The notes beneath the pieces are model-generated. The model was not told where the DNA came from and made no database searches. It saw nothing but the letters and a program-made list of their open reading frames with translations. Positions 22,409 to 34,460 of a DNA stretch of 64,000 nt are shown piece after piece; position 1 is the first letter of the stretch; each line of letters begins with the position of its first letter. A program made the position numbers and the translations under genes. The stretch lies in NCBI GenBank assembly GCA_963969495.1, contig OZ018326.1, positions 3,863,444 through 3,927,443 on the forward strand, in the 5' to 3' direction. The DNA comes from Ceratothoa steindachneri (Eukaryota; Arthropoda; Malacostraca; Isopoda; Cymothoidae).

Positions 22409-24899
22409 TAGTATGCTTCGAATCCTACGAATCTTATAAGCCACTACAAATTTAATCTTAGGGTTTGGAAGACCATGTTGTTTGCTTTCCCTCACAATGA
22501 TTTCCATCTCATTGTCTCTTATTAGTTGTATCAAGATATGAAATACAAGCTCAATATTTATCTCCGCAAGCCAAAATTGCTGGGGTTTCTTCATCACACG
22601 TGTATCATTATTCCTCTTTCGTGCAATAGATATCTCAAAAGATTTTCAAAGATTTGGATGTAAATATTTTGTTACTTATTCGTATATCATAAAATATATT
22701 GGATGTCGACTTGAAGGTATTCAAGAATATATAATTTATGACATTTTACGCAAACACAATTTGATCATGATCATTTTGATAATCAGAATGTGTGAAAAAG
22801 ATATATTTAATGCATCAATATTTACTGGAAAGACAGTATAGTAATAATGTAGATTTTAAATGCCTTAAAACGACTTGAAGATAAACAGTTTTTGGTGGAC
22901 TTATTACGAGATTCGGATCAGCAATTAAGGAAAATCAGCTTTACTTGATAAATCACAAACTACTGTAGAGGAATATAAGATTCCTGATGTGAAGGGGATG
23001 TTTAAATGGTTAGGAACTTATATGATGCCAGTTAATTTGGCCATGACTGGTAAACATTATAAATTCTGATTAGTTTTTCATTAAAGAAATAGATAGTTTT
23101 CTTATATAACTAAGAAACTCTTATGAATATATTAGAGAAATATAATATACGGGACCCTTGGGTTTAAATGTAAATAAGTTGAAAATTTACTTATTATTCT
23201 TTCAAAAATACTGCTACATGTGTATATTTTTTTGTTTTTCATTTAATTTTTCGATTTTGAGCGAATAAACATTGGCCATTATTGTAATTGTTTTTACAGT
23301 CCTCTATGATGTGTATCTGATGAAAAGTGTTATAAGCTTTTTTGTCTGTCATAATCTTAGTATTATTTCATGAACTTTCGAGATTTAATGAGAACGCCTT
23401 CAAAGAAGGCATAATCTCTCAGATTGTTGCTCTCTAGTTCATAAGAATTTGGTCGTGTGAAGAGTCCTATTTTCTAGGGAAGCGCCTATGTTGTATAACC
23501 TTGGATTCGAAATATAATTGAAATATCAATCCTTCATCACAACAGGTGATGAAGGATTGTATGAAAAAATTTCCAAGTTCCGTTTAAGTTTTTTGAAACA
23601 GGAGGAAATTTTTATGTTCAAATAAACGATAAAACGATGATATGCGTCTATAAGAAAAATTAACACATAGTAATACATAATCTTTATGAAATTCGAGGTA
23701 ATACATGTAAACGAGGGTTTGTTTTAAGAAAAAAAAAACTATTTGCGTAATGCAACGTTTATTCATTAATTTATATATTAATTTAGTTAGGAAAAAGAAG
23801 AAACCCAACTTAGTTATCTTACACATGACTTTCGAAACGGTTGATAAATTGATAAACTACTGAGAGCAAAGGTGTCTACAGAATGGATTGTAAGAAGAAG
23901 TTTAGAATATCACTGAAAAGAAGGATGTTTATTCATCTTTTTTCTTCACTTGCGTCCTCATATTCCTAAAGTTTCTCAATTATTTCTATATATTAGTCCC
24001 AAATTCACATTTATACGTATTTTATAAGAAAACCTATTGTACTGGAAAATTTTTAAAAAATACCGAGACGAGCCCTTTTCTGCCAAAACAGTGAGAGGTC
24101 AAAATATTAAAAGTCCAATTTTGCCCTTTGTAGGACACGCTAAAACTGGCTGATGCAATTTAATCATCGATAACGTGACTAAGCATTCGCCCAGGCTGCC
24201 ATAATCAGCGTATTTTATCATTTATTTATTGCTTTACACTAAACCTATTTGAAGAAAATAAATTATTTTTTTATATTTGCCCCAGGAACAAATTATTTTT
24301 AGGAGTTGATAAAGTAATATTTAATCCAATTTAAATAGTGAGTCACACATATATCAAGGAAGCAATTAATACAACACTTAAAATATGACTAAATTAAGAG
24401 ACGATCATTTGAAGTCATGTTTATCATCAAAAAATGAGGTGTTTCGGTTCAAATGGTCATTTGCAGTTTTCATATTGGTCCTTTCTCCCAGATGATACCT
24501 ATTTCTTACTTTTTCGCACTAAAACGGAATATATTTTAAAACTTTCACTTACGATGAGTGTGCCAAGACATCATCCATAAAGACTATTCGCTCTCTCCTG
24601 AGTTAGCAATCATTATATTTCTTATATATGATGTCATTTTTACTCATCATTTTTTTAATGCATCGGCTCAATTTAAATTTCCTTTTTGTTGTGAGTTAAA
24701 AAACATGGCCAGTAATGCCTTGCAGCAAATAAAAAGACAATGTCAAGAAAAAGGAAGAGAAATAGAAAATGATGCAAAGATGATAGTACCTAGTTGGAAT
24801 TTTGAGAATTTGTCTTAAATCAGGAAAGGTTAAAATTATGGGGGAAAAGCAGTTTGCAATAAAATTGAAAAGTATCATGATCTCGAGTTTAATTTAGGG
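22408..24899. other. Intronic sequence with one perfect hairpin, otherwise nothing recognised
   Basis: No gene supported. The only structured site is the hairpin at 23527-23559. Frames at 23584-23826 and 24558-24818 are low-complexity and have no family signature. Confidence 0.4.
23527..23559. repeat. Perfect hairpin, 14-bp arms, 5-base loop
   Basis: CAATCCTTCATCAC is followed by AACAG and the exact reverse complement of the arm. Its role is unknown; it may be the core of a small palindromic element. Confidence 0.9.
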
Positions 24900-25310
24900 A
24901 GGTACGTAAAAGAAAGTAGCATCTAATTAGTACTACCTATTGTGGTGTGAATGGTCGTGATATTGGGTTGTTGTATCGTATGTAGCACTTCATGTCTGTA
25001 AGGTAGCGCGACAGGAGCCTGCTGGTGAAGAGAGGTAGCCCCCTGTTGTTGCAGACTTTTCAATGGGGCGCCTCGTGCCCCACATTATCAGAAGCCTTCT
25101 CAACGTCTTTACTGACAGTGTTTTTGTCGTGCTTTCTGTATAATGTCGTGAACAATGGTGACTACGACGCATGTAGAGCGTCCCCTCTTGAAGCCGTATT
25201 GGCAAAGGAAGAACCAATCCTGAAATTAAATGGATATCTTTGATTGGGAAGGAAAGGTCACCAGAAGGAAAGAAGATGAAGGCACACGAAAAGAAATATG
25301 GTGTCATATG
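24900..25310 (-). mobile_element. Non-LTR retrotransposon, reverse transcriptase fragment
   Basis: Minus-strand broken frames read YGFKRGRST, then VVTIVHDIIQKARQKH, then KDVEKASDNVGHEAPH, then a segment like LLSRYLTDMKCYIRYNN and SRPFTP. This matches the order 'FR.GRST...I..I......KDV.KAFD.VWH...L......YL..R......SRPFTP' of non-LTR RTs, with the KAFD catalytic Asp kept as KASD. At least two frameshifts occur. Only the finger/palm portion survives. Confidence 0.6.
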
Positions 25311-25720
25311 AAATCGAGTGCATGTGCTTTAGCATGTGAATGGGTAGACAGTAGATGAGCTATGTCGTTTTTATGTAAAGGGAGCATAATGTGAAAAGGA
25401 ATGGAATGGAGTTGTGCTTCCAAAAATGAGATGACCACCTGTTATAATGTCTTATAGTGTGAGTTTTATGTGTAACAAAGGTGGGTTGGACCAGTTTTGA
25501 TGACCAATTTGTTTTTACGAGGACGAGCTTTTTCTATAGGGATAAAAGGAATTTGTTAAATGAGTGTCACGCGAGCCGATGTTTTTATGATTAGAATGGA
25601 AAATGTTGGATCAAAGAGAAACACTAATTTTTTATAGCTCAGTCTGAAAATTCGCCTGGGAAAGTAAGGTCTTATAAATTTAGGGGGGTATAAGCATGTA
25701 AATGAATTATGTAGTCATGC

Positions 25721-25723
<3 letters not shown>
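25311..25723. other. Intronic sequence, nothing recognised
   Basis: No feature recognised. The stretch leads into the (TA)n at 25724. Confidence 0.4.

Positions 25724-25764
<41 letters not shown>
25724..25764. repeat. (TA)n microsatellite
   Basis: About 41 bases of TA repeat, directly followed by a PLE-tail-like segment. Confidence 0.97.
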
Positions 25765-25768
<4 letters not shown>

Positions 25769-26060
25769 GATAAAAGGCCATGTTGTATGCAGGGGTTCTA
25801 TTGAAGTACACAGCTGTGGCAGCGTTATAAATTTTAACTTGTATTTTTTTAATATTTCTTAAAGTAGTTTAACGGCGGCTTCGAGGCGAGAAAAAACATC
25901 CCTGAATGCCCTGCTTTATTCCTGGACGTCTTTCGACCATGTTAGGTCATCGTTAGGAAATTAATAGTAATGGAATTATTCAACGATCAACAATATATTA
26001 AAGAAAGAAATACAATGAGTTTTTTACAAATATTCAAATTTCATTGCATATATGTAAAAA
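25765..26060 (-). repeat. PLE 3'-tail-like sequence with hammerhead-like core
   Basis: This segment starts immediately after a (TA)n block, the arrangement seen at the coding-supported PLE copies. On the minus strand at 25956-25931 it carries CTAACGA, a GACC/GGTC hairpin and GAAA, closely parallel to the core at 43083-43108. No coding motif is present, so the PLE assignment rests on the core and the position. Confidence 0.4.
25931..25956 (-). ncRNA. Hammerhead-like core (one core mismatch)
   Basis: On the minus strand CTAACGA is followed by TGACC, a TAACAT loop, GGTC, then GAAA. It fits CTGANGA - stem II - GAAA except for A in place of G5, which should abolish cleavage. Stem I/III partners and the cleavage triplet were not found. 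Confidence 0.35.
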
Positions 26061-26787
26061 TAATATAGAGTAATAGTGGTGAAAGATTTGGGTAATTTTT
26101 AGAGGAAAAGAGAAAGTTTCGAGTGGGAGTATGAGAGAGAAAAAAAGATATTAATTTTTCCCATGAGAGTCTGGAGCTCAAATGTTTGGAAAATTAACAA
26201 TTATATTTTAAATATACATATACACATAAAAATGGAAATTCATTTAATTTTGTTCAGATGTTCATTTTCACGTATTCATCTCAAATTCTGCCTAATTCTT
26301 ATATTATTAATCTCACTTACCTAACCATTGATCACATTAAAATTTCTCGAATAATTAACTTAAATTTTTCGATTAATTAAATTAAGTTTATTTTTGTTAA
26401 GATGCTCTCAAACTGTCAAATTGATTATATTATTAATCACGTTTAACTAATTTTTGTATCGCTTGTTATTTTCGTTTGAATCCCTTAATTTATTATTATC
26501 CTATTTATACTAATTATTATTATTATTTCACTTTTATCTTTGTCTTATTTATCTACTTTGTTTCACTTTTAATAACTCTTATTATTATTATTATGTTTAA
26601 CAATTTTTTGTTCACTTATCTTTTATCATTCACTTTTTAGCGCACACTAGTTATGTTATTGACGTTATTATATTGACTATTTGTAACATTTTATTATTAT
26701 TATTTTAATTTCACTGAATAATTTTTATTATTCTACTTAAACTTTTATTCACTTTGTAAGATACTTCTATCGCACACAGTGCTCACT
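26061..26787. other. Low-complexity AT region rich in TTA/ATT runs
   Basis: Interrupted TTATTA repeats dominate 26490-26740. The stretch lies downstream of the minus-strand LINE ORF1 and may include its degraded continuation, but no ORF2 is visible. Confidence 0.5.
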
Positions 26788-28440
26788 TTATTTTTCAATT
26801 TCTGAGGTTTTTTGTCCATTTTCGATTATTTGGAACACCGACATGTTCACCCTATTTGCGCTCGAGTCCGAAATGAAGACGAGTCCTTCTGCAAGTAGGT
26901 CTTCTATTTCTTTAGCGTTGCACGGTCCCTCGAGTGTCCATTTAAATTCTCCCTTGTGAATCCTTCGGAGCATCCGTGCTGGGTCGCCTTTGGGGTGCCT
27001 ACATAGGGGAGATTCGAAGACCTTGAGGGACACATCCTTACAGTTAAAGGAAAAGCCTTGTTCCAGCAGTTCCTTTTTCTCAGTTAGTGGAAATCCGGGA
27101 TACTTGACTAATTCGTCTTCCTCTTCTTCGTCCATAGTCGAGATGTTTCTATCTTCTTTTGTTTACTTCTTATTTCCTCTTTGCTTTTTTGGGGGGGGCC
27201 TTTCTTAGGATTTTTTCCTTTAAAATTGTCTTCCTCTGCGGGTACCACTTTTTCCTCTGTTCAAGTTCCTTTTCTGTTTCATCTTCTTCGGTCTGGTCAG
27301 CAAATTGGATTTTTAATATGTCTTGTGAGGCGGAGTTGGGCAGAAACTATACCTATTTGTTTGTCCCGTTCTTTTGCAGGAGTCAGTTGAGTTCCTTCGC
27401 AAAGGTTCCCGGGTTTGCCAGGTAGGCCAGGTGGGCAAAAAGGAGCATGGTCATTAACTCCCTGCCCTCACTTCGTTATCGTTATTTTATCGGTGTTTAC
27501 TTTTCTTGGGGCTGCTGCTTCACCGTATGATTTAGCCGTGGCCTCCTCTACTTGTTATATTTTCTCCTTTTTGGCCCAGAGAGCTTCCCTGCAGACAAGG
27601 CACCTCATTGCCACGGCCTTGTGGTCTCCGCCGCAGTTAATGCACTTTAGCCTCTCCGAAGCGCACACTTTACACCCGTGTCCGGTCTTTGAGCAGTTTG
27701 AACATGTGGTTTCCTCTGCTTTACATTCTCTTTCTGGGTGGTCTTCTACGGCGAAGCACTTGAAGCAGCCCTTGATTAGTACATATTCTTCTGGTTCGAT
27801 TTGGTTATGGGCGACACAGAGGTAGAAGCCTAGGAGGCCCTGCCTATTAGCCCCTTGCACTACTTCGGAATTTTCGAAGATGAGTTTTACAATTTCATTC
27901 ACTTTCCAGAATTTCTCTGCCACGTTCTATTTTTTGCTAGACTTTGTTTCTTCATGATTTCTTCTTTGATTTCTTCTACAGAGTAGTCTGTGAAAAACTG
28001 ATCCAGGAGACGGAGGATGATCATACATTTGGCTAGGATTTCCTGCCGTATGATTGCTTCGAGTCCAATCTGTCTGAGTGGCATTTCGCCTCTTCTGAGA
28101 TGATCTTCTCGACGTCTTTCATGGTATCGCAGATCGTAGCCCAACCGTTAGGGTATTCGATTAGTCTGATGAGGTAGTGAATGTTAAGAGTCCCTAAGAT
28201 CATATTCATTACCAGGGGCCTAGACGGGTTTTCGCCCCGTAAAATTAAATGAAGAGGGTTCGTTTTTCACCTCGGGCCGACTGCATAGGGCCGCCCTGAA
28301 GTGGCCCCATTAGTTCCCGAGACTGCTTTTCTAATGTGTTCTCAGTTTTTCCTTCTAATTATGCTAAAAAGAGGTTCCCCTCTAGTGAGTAAAAAAGAAG
28401 TGTTTGGCTAGTTGGGGCGTCTTCAGAACCTGCCCTTGAA
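26788..28440 (-). mobile_element. Non-LTR retrotransposon ORF1 (gag-like) with three zinc knuckles, frameshifted
   Basis: Read on the minus strand from about 28200: an N-terminal part (NMILGTLNIHYLIRLIEYPN), a helical segment in 28144-27899 (DQFFTDYSVEEIKEEI), then in 27923-27555 a nucleic-acid-binding block with CCHC-type knuckles. The first is Cys53-x2-Cys56-x5-His62-x4-Cys67, the second Cys74-x2-Cys77-x4-His82-x4-Cys87, and the third, irregular, Cys94-x2-Cys97-x3-His101-x6-Cys108. A proline/lysine-rich linker follows, then an acidic C-terminal block in 27135-26788 beginning MDEEEEDELVKYPGF. Frame changes near 28090, 27910 and 27560-27140 break it. LINE ORF1 products bind element RNA. The 28200-28440 stretch may be its 5' untranslated region. 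The matching ORF2 is missing. Confidence 0.65.
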
Positions 28441-28509
28441 TTTTCCTCCTTTGCCACGACCAAGCATGTTGTATTCCCAACTCTTCGTATTCGTATTCTA
28501 CTCTACTTT

Positions 28510-29558
28510 ACTAGAATTCTTCATTCATTATTCATTTGGTGTATATAAGGAAGAGAAAGGGATCAATGTGTAACAGGCGAACAAGCGGTCGTAGAGGAAA
28601 AGGTTGCGGAAATAACTTGAGAAGGGATAGGAAGAGTTGATAGATTGGTGGCTAGACACCAATTCGTGGTGTGGTTAGGTTGGTTTCGAGGTGTTCGTGA
28701 ATAGACGACGGTTGGAGGGTGGTGGGGAAGGAGAGCGTGTTTGCTTAGTCAGAAACGCGTTTTTCATGATGCCTTAGTTTATGCAAGGAACGGTATGGGT
28801 TGCGGGTGGTCATGGGCCGCAGGGTTTTGCGGTGCCTTTGCATGCCGTCTTACATGTAGTGCGGTGTATAATGGGTCTCTGACGAGTTTCCCGAGTTGTT
28901 TTGTAAGTCTAGTATGAGCATATGTGTTGAAGGGTGCTAATTTTTTGTTGTTGTGTAGTGTGGACATTCTCGTGTACAGGGGAGAGCGGTAAGCGCGCTT
29001 CAGAGCAGAGTTCTGAATGCGCTGAGCCTTCTGTTGCCGTGTCACTCGCGGCTACAAGTGATAGTGGTGCGTACGTGAGAATAGGTCGCACGAGTGTTTT
29101 GTATAGGTGTAACTGTAGTTTTATGCCCGTAAGATAGAACCTGCGCAACGATACGTTTGTAAGTGAGGCTATTGCTCTTGTTATGTTCTGGTGTATATTG
29201 AACCTGAGGGTCTTGTCAAAAGTTACCCCAAGGAGATTTGTATGTTGTGTGTATTCAAGCCTTGTTGGGTTTAGAGGGTTCATGTCTGGTGTATGTGAGA
29301 AGATTTATAGGTTGTGCACGAAGTGATCTCTTGCGCCATGTCTTCTGAGAATTCGTGTCAATTAAACATTTATCCTCGTAATCTGTCTTATCGTCTAGTA
29401 TTGTTTGTGCGTGGAGCGCAATTTCTTCTGGTCCACGGCCGCTGATGAGAATGATCTCGTTATCTGCGTAGGACATTGTGTATGTGTGACAGCAGTTTTC
29501 GGGTGTGCGTGGGGTGTCATTTGTGTACATGATGTATAGTGTTGGTGCCAGTAAGCTT
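28510..29558 (-). mobile_element. Non-LTR retrotransposon RT fragment (palm to C-terminus)
   Basis: The minus strand begins abruptly near 29558 with LAPTLYIMYTNDTP and YTMSYADNEIILISGR, the RT palm with YADD changed to YADN, so a catalytic Asp is lost. It continues in 29283-28909 with LGVTFDKTLRFNIHQ, LYKTLVRPILTYA (the usual 'LY..L+RPI+.YA' block), and in 29045-28779 QQKAQRIQNSALKRAYRSPLYTR. This is the standard C-terminal order of jockey-like LINE ORF2. Frameshifts separate the blocks. About 270 bases after the stop (28778-28510) are probably 3' untranslated sequence. The 5' break lies next to an opposed LINE fragment. Confidence 0.7.
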
Positions 29559-31480
29559 CCCTAATAGAGAAAATAGACGAAGAAAGAAAACCAAAAGAGA
29601 ACTGGCAACTAATAAATAGAAGTTAAGGCAGGCCTAAAAGGATAAAAATAACAATTAAGAATGAACAGGGAGAAAAGATCCAAGAAGAGATGACCACAGA
29701 AGAACTTTTTTGTAATCAATGGAAATTAGTGTTCTCCATAATACCAGAGGAGGAAGAAGCCTACAATCCAGAGATAGACGAAATGGTCCACACAGTCATC
29801 AAAGAAAGCATAAACAAGTTCACTCCAGCACCAAGTGTAAAGCGAGAAAGAGAGGAAATTCTGGGTAGAGTGGCATACATAACAACGAAAGAGATCAAAG
29901 GCGTAATACAATAATTCCAACAGAAAGCGCCAGGCTCCCCAGGAATAACTAGAATTTATCTTACCAAGGCACCTAAGATAATCACCAGGGCATTAAAGAA
30001 TATTTTTAACGCGTTCTTAAAAACCGGTTATTTCCTTGATAGCTATAAACTAGCGGAAATTATATTCGTCCCAAAGCCAGGAAAACCACCAAACCACCTC
30101 AGCAGTTACCGTTCAATATCGCTATTGAACTTCATGGGCAAATTTTTCGAGAAAATACCTAACAGAAGAGTAAAATAATATTCCTAAGAAAATGGCCTTT
30201 ATAATGATTATTAATTCCGATTCAGAAGAGGCAGAGACATCACAATGGCACTTGGCATAATCACAGAGAAAATAGCAAAGGCCAAAGAAGAGAATAAGTA
30301 CATCGATCTGGTCCTGAGAGATGTAAATAAAGCATTCGGCAAAGTCTGGGTCAGAGGAATGCGAAATAAGATCTTAAATCCCCAGATGAATAGCAATCTA
30401 GAGAGAATTTTCTGTAATTATGTCACAAAGAGAAGAGCATATGTGAAGATCAATGGTTATTGAGAACCAGAAATTGAATTGGAAGCTGGACTCCGGCAGG
30501 GGGGATGTCTCAGTCCCACACTGGATTCAATATACACAGCAGACTTGCCACCAACAATAATGCCTGGTTGCCTAAATATACAGTTCATGGCGACATAAGC
30601 CAACTCGTTGTCACTCCGTACAGGAACGTACGCTTTCAAGGAAGGACAACAGCTTTAGAAATCAATAACTTCTACAACTACGAAACAGATTGGAAGATAA
30701 GGACAAACAGGAGGAAATTTACAATAATCCCAATCTCCAGGAACAAAAGAGCTGAAATTGTAGTTTAAGATCAGAACTACAGATATCATAGTGAGGGCAA
30801 AGTGCTAGAACTCAGAATGACAAAAAGAGGCTACAAACAACATATAACGGAGAGGAAAAACAAGGCGATTCCGATACTTAACCTACTGTACAATCAAAGA
30901 GGGTTAGTCATGGAAAATAAAATAAAAATCTATCTTCCACTAGGGAGAGAGGTACTACTATACCCGCCAATCCCTATCAACGGTGAAACAAGGACCAAAA
31001 AATTGAAACTCCACAGAAAACAACATATAGCTTTCTACCTAATAACCAACACACGTAGGAGAGAGAAAAGAAGACTACAGGATCTACACCAAGAAGCATG
31101 ATTAGAAACGCTCAATATCAACATCAGGAACAGAGCGGAGAAAATATAGAGGAAGATAGACGATCTACCTCCGATATTTGCAGAGCACACGAACACCAGA
31201 TCTGGAGTGGCCTTTAACACTCAATTTCCCAGTAGTAGGCAACATCTGAGAATCGAGGAGGTTCCAATATATACTTAAATAGAAATCCAAAAAGAGAGCA
31301 GGAACAATCATAACGATAAAGATATTTACCCGACTATATACAAACCCAACCAACGAAATTACCAACAAATACACCAGATTGATACCCTAATAAGACAACC
31401 GAATTTAAACAACCTAAATAGGAAGAAACACCCGACTAAGAAGAAAAGTGATAACAACAAGGAAAGTAAAAACAAGTAAC
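29559..31480 (+). mobile_element. Non-LTR retrotransposon RT, opposite orientation, degraded
   Basis: Plus-strand frames give EELFCNQWKLVFS (29690-29914), the linker between endonuclease and RT, then KAPGSPGITRIYLTKAP and VPKPGKPPNHLSSYRSISLL (about 29930-30130), matching the 'KAPGPDGI' and 'KPGK......YRPISLL' finger motifs. Then come FRRGRDITMAL and LVLRDVNKAFGKVWV (30220-30350; KAFG in place of KAFD), and GLRQGGCLSPTL (30490-30530). The region after 30560, where the YADD box should be, has become unreadable (MATXANS). Stops at many points show it is inactive. A-rich plus-strand composition to about 31480 suggests the element extends that far. Confidence 0.7.
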
Positions 31481-32534
31481 ATAACAATACATCAACAAAA
31501 CTCAGGCCTAAGATAAATCAAAACGGCACGAATGCTACAATAAACACATGAATGAAAAATGAAGAAAATAAGAGAACAGAGATTAGGCGGTCCTCTCGCT
31601 TCTATATGCGGAACATAGGTGCTAAAAGTGTAAGAAAGGAAGTAAGAATGATGAGTAAATGCATGACGTTGGTTCAGAATACACGTTAATCAGCAGTTTC
31701 CCCTTTTCCTTAGGGCAAGGGTATTTCACCATTTCCACTTTTAACTACCGAGGCTGCTCAATCTGCTTTCTAACCAATCTTACCTCTCTTTAACTCAAAA
31801 CTTTCCGTCTCCCACTATAAACCCTCTTCTAAAGCTTCTTACGGACTTCCCATTAAGCACTTCAATATCGGTTTACTTGAACTGAGTTTCAGAAGTGTGG
31901 AGAGTTTCTCCAGGAGCAAGTCTGCCTCGGGCCTCCTCCTCTTCTGTACCCCCCACCCCCGACCCCCGATCGTGGGAGCAGTACAGACGGAAGGAGTAAC
32001 CACGAGCCGTACCTTTTCTCCCCCTAAAAGAAAAAAAATCTGCTATGGTTACCTTGGATCGTCTGATTCTCTCTGCATTTGTGAAGATTGTGCTAATGCA
32101 TAAATTTATATCCCACCGAGTTTTGTAAGTTGTACCACGCGTTCATTAAATCCGTATGGACAAGTTTTAGGAGTGCTGCTGAGAAATTTCAATACGATTT
32201 TTTTGTGAATTAAAAACTGAAATTTTTCACTCACCTTCGTATGTCCGTGGCGAGAAGCGAACTTGTTTCCCCCCTCCCTCTCCGAACTCTTCATCGAGTC
32301 TCCTTGGCCGCCCAACAACCTATAGGCATTTGATAAGCGCTCTAAACGGAAGGTAAAGTGCTAATCAAAAAGGTACAGATAAAGAAAATAAAGTAAATAG
32401 CACCTACGCCAAGGTTGCTAGGGCGGCTGTTGCGAAGTCTATGGGAAATCCTACATATTTCCACGTCGAAAACGAGAACTTGACAAAAATTATCGGTTTC
32501 ATCTGTTATGCTCACATAGCAAATCTCTTTTTTA
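31481..32534. other. Sequence without a recognised element
   Basis: No family signature. A C-rich stretch at 31945-31975 and short open frames (31897-32103 plus, 32318-32106 minus) are unassigned. Confidence 0.35.
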
Positions 32535-32676
32535 TCCGGATTGATAGCTTTAATATGTAATTTAGTCGTTATTGATTGATTAATATTGGTGTAATTGGTA
32601 CCATTTTTAGACATCCCTACTACAAAGGTTAATTAAACAATAACGACCGAATTACATGTAAAAGCTATCAATCCGG
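32535..32676. repeat. Imperfect fold-back repeat, about 50-bp arms
   Basis: 32535-32586 and 32627-32676 are inverted copies, sharing CCGGATTGATAGCTTT, TGTAATT and GTCGTTATTG in order, with a few mismatches and a roughly 40-base spacer. It resembles a small fold-back element; no coding capacity. Confidence 0.75.
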
Positions 32677-32960
32677 GACTTTGCATGAATGCATACAGCG
32701 AATGCGTTAAACACTACCGAACAAGCGTGATCACATCGTATAGTTATTTCGCCTTCACTAACTGCACTACATGGAAGAATACACATAAGGTGCATTAATT
32801 TCCTTCCACATTTTTGCAATTAATAAATATTAATCTCTAATGAATTTCGTTAGTCTTTCCACGGGTTGAACAATGAAGAAAAGGCGAACATAAGACAACT
32901 CGAGTATATGGAAAAGAAAATCATTAAAACAAGACTAGCTGTCGCTGTGAATTTATCCTT

Positions 32961-32962
<2 letters not shown>

Positions 32963-33005
<43 letters not shown>

Positions 33006-33141
33006 GATTATACTACGTAGGGAAAAAGAGAAATTGATTGGAGTTAGTACTTTCGTTATCTTAACTCCAATCATTCATTCTTTTTTCCCTACGTAGTATA
33101 ACCAAATATTTATATTTATTCACCTCGCGTGCTTCTTACCC

Positions 33142-33203
<62 letters not shown>
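32963..33203. repeat. Hairpin sequence between two (TA)n blocks
   Basis: (TA)n occupies 32963-33001 and again about 33147-33203. Directly after the first block, 33003-33046 and 33062-33107 form an inverted repeat of about 45 bases (shared TATACTACGTAGGGAAAAA and ATTGGAGTTA) with a roughly 15-base loop. Confidence 0.85.
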
Positions 33204-33206
<3 letters not shown>

Positions 33207-33227
33207 AGAGGGATCCGCTAAGATAGT

Positions 33228-34460
33228 ACTATATCCCCACCTCGTAAGATATTAATTGGGAGAGAAAGCGAGCCGTTACTCCCCCCCTTCCGATTTAACC
33301 CTTTTTGGACTTGCCGCTAGGTCACTGAGAAATTCTTACCGAGGCAAGACGTTGAAAGAGAAGGCTACCACCCTGCCGTCTTAATCTCCCCCCCCCCCAT
33401 TGGTCATAGGATTACTCATCTATTTTGTAGGTGCGCCTTGAAGAACTTTTATAGCTCCAGCCGCTGGTCGCGTGTCTGACCCTCTGACCCCTGCTTCTTA
33501 CACTTTTCCGCAAGGAGACGGTCGCTTTTCACGGCCGATAACGAGGGTTCGAGAAAGCCTCTCTCTCTTCTTGTTTTGGAAAAATCCGGGTATATATGCA
33601 CACTCCAAAAGAGTACCGACAGTTTTGGTTAGAAGACACTTCCCCGAAAGGACTTCGATTTAACGACGCTTTCTCCCGAGAAGTGTTTAGTGACGGTCGC
33701 AAGCCAGGGAAATGCTGGACATCACACACCTATCTTATGGTCAGGGATAAGAGTCTAGTGAGGCAAAGTCAGTCTTTCTCAACCGACTTCAGATCAAGGA
33801 TTGGAGAAGAGGTCGTCCGAAGTGCTTCTTGGGACCTATTGAGGACAAGAGGCCCGATAGCTCGCTCAATCCGAGTTAGGAAAAGTCATCTATCCCACTG
33901 CCTTTCGTATTTCGACCGGTGACCTCTTGAGGACACCACGCCCAATATCTTGCTCAATCCTAGTTTGGAGAAGTCACCTTACCCCTTGGAAGTTCGTCCG
34001 GTGACATCTTGAGGACAATAGGCCCTCATCTCGCAAAATCCAAGTTTGGAGAAAGTAACACCACTCTCTACAGATTTTTGGCTACACCCGTGAGTAATCA
34101 AAGTCACCAAGACTTACCAGCAAGTTCACCCCTCTCTACGCTCGAAACTTAAAGGAACTAAATCACACACTACCCTAAATCTCCCATTATAACCATTTAA
34201 TAACACTGGTTCCAACTAGTATTCGGAACCTAATTTCGTCTTATTCATTGACCTATCTATATATATCCATATTTATTTTGTGCCCTTTATTTAGTGTGTA
34301 TTAAAATATATTTTTCTCGTTGTGTTTGGAATATTTCTTGGTCACGCTGCTGCAGCTAACTATTCAAATCGCACTCTTAGAACAATAACAGTTATTGCCT
34401 TGCTTAGCCTACCTTAGAGCCTGTGTGCGTATATTCCCTTACACTTGGTCATACTCCGAC

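Noticed and set aside
22316..22597. Minus-strand ORF rich in Tyr-Ile repeats
   Set aside because: The YIYIYI run is only the translation of a (TA)n microsatellite. The same applies to the frames over 32.9-33.1, 34.4-34.6, 41.7-41.9, 44.3-44.5 and 60.4-60.6 kb.
27415..27825. 136-codon plus-strand ORF
   Set aside because: Shadow of the minus-strand zinc-knuckle ORF1; Cys/His spacing is meaningful only on the minus strand.
33596..33922. 108-codon ORF as a host gene
   Set aside because: It overlaps the tandem units of a probable LTR and has no recognisable domain.
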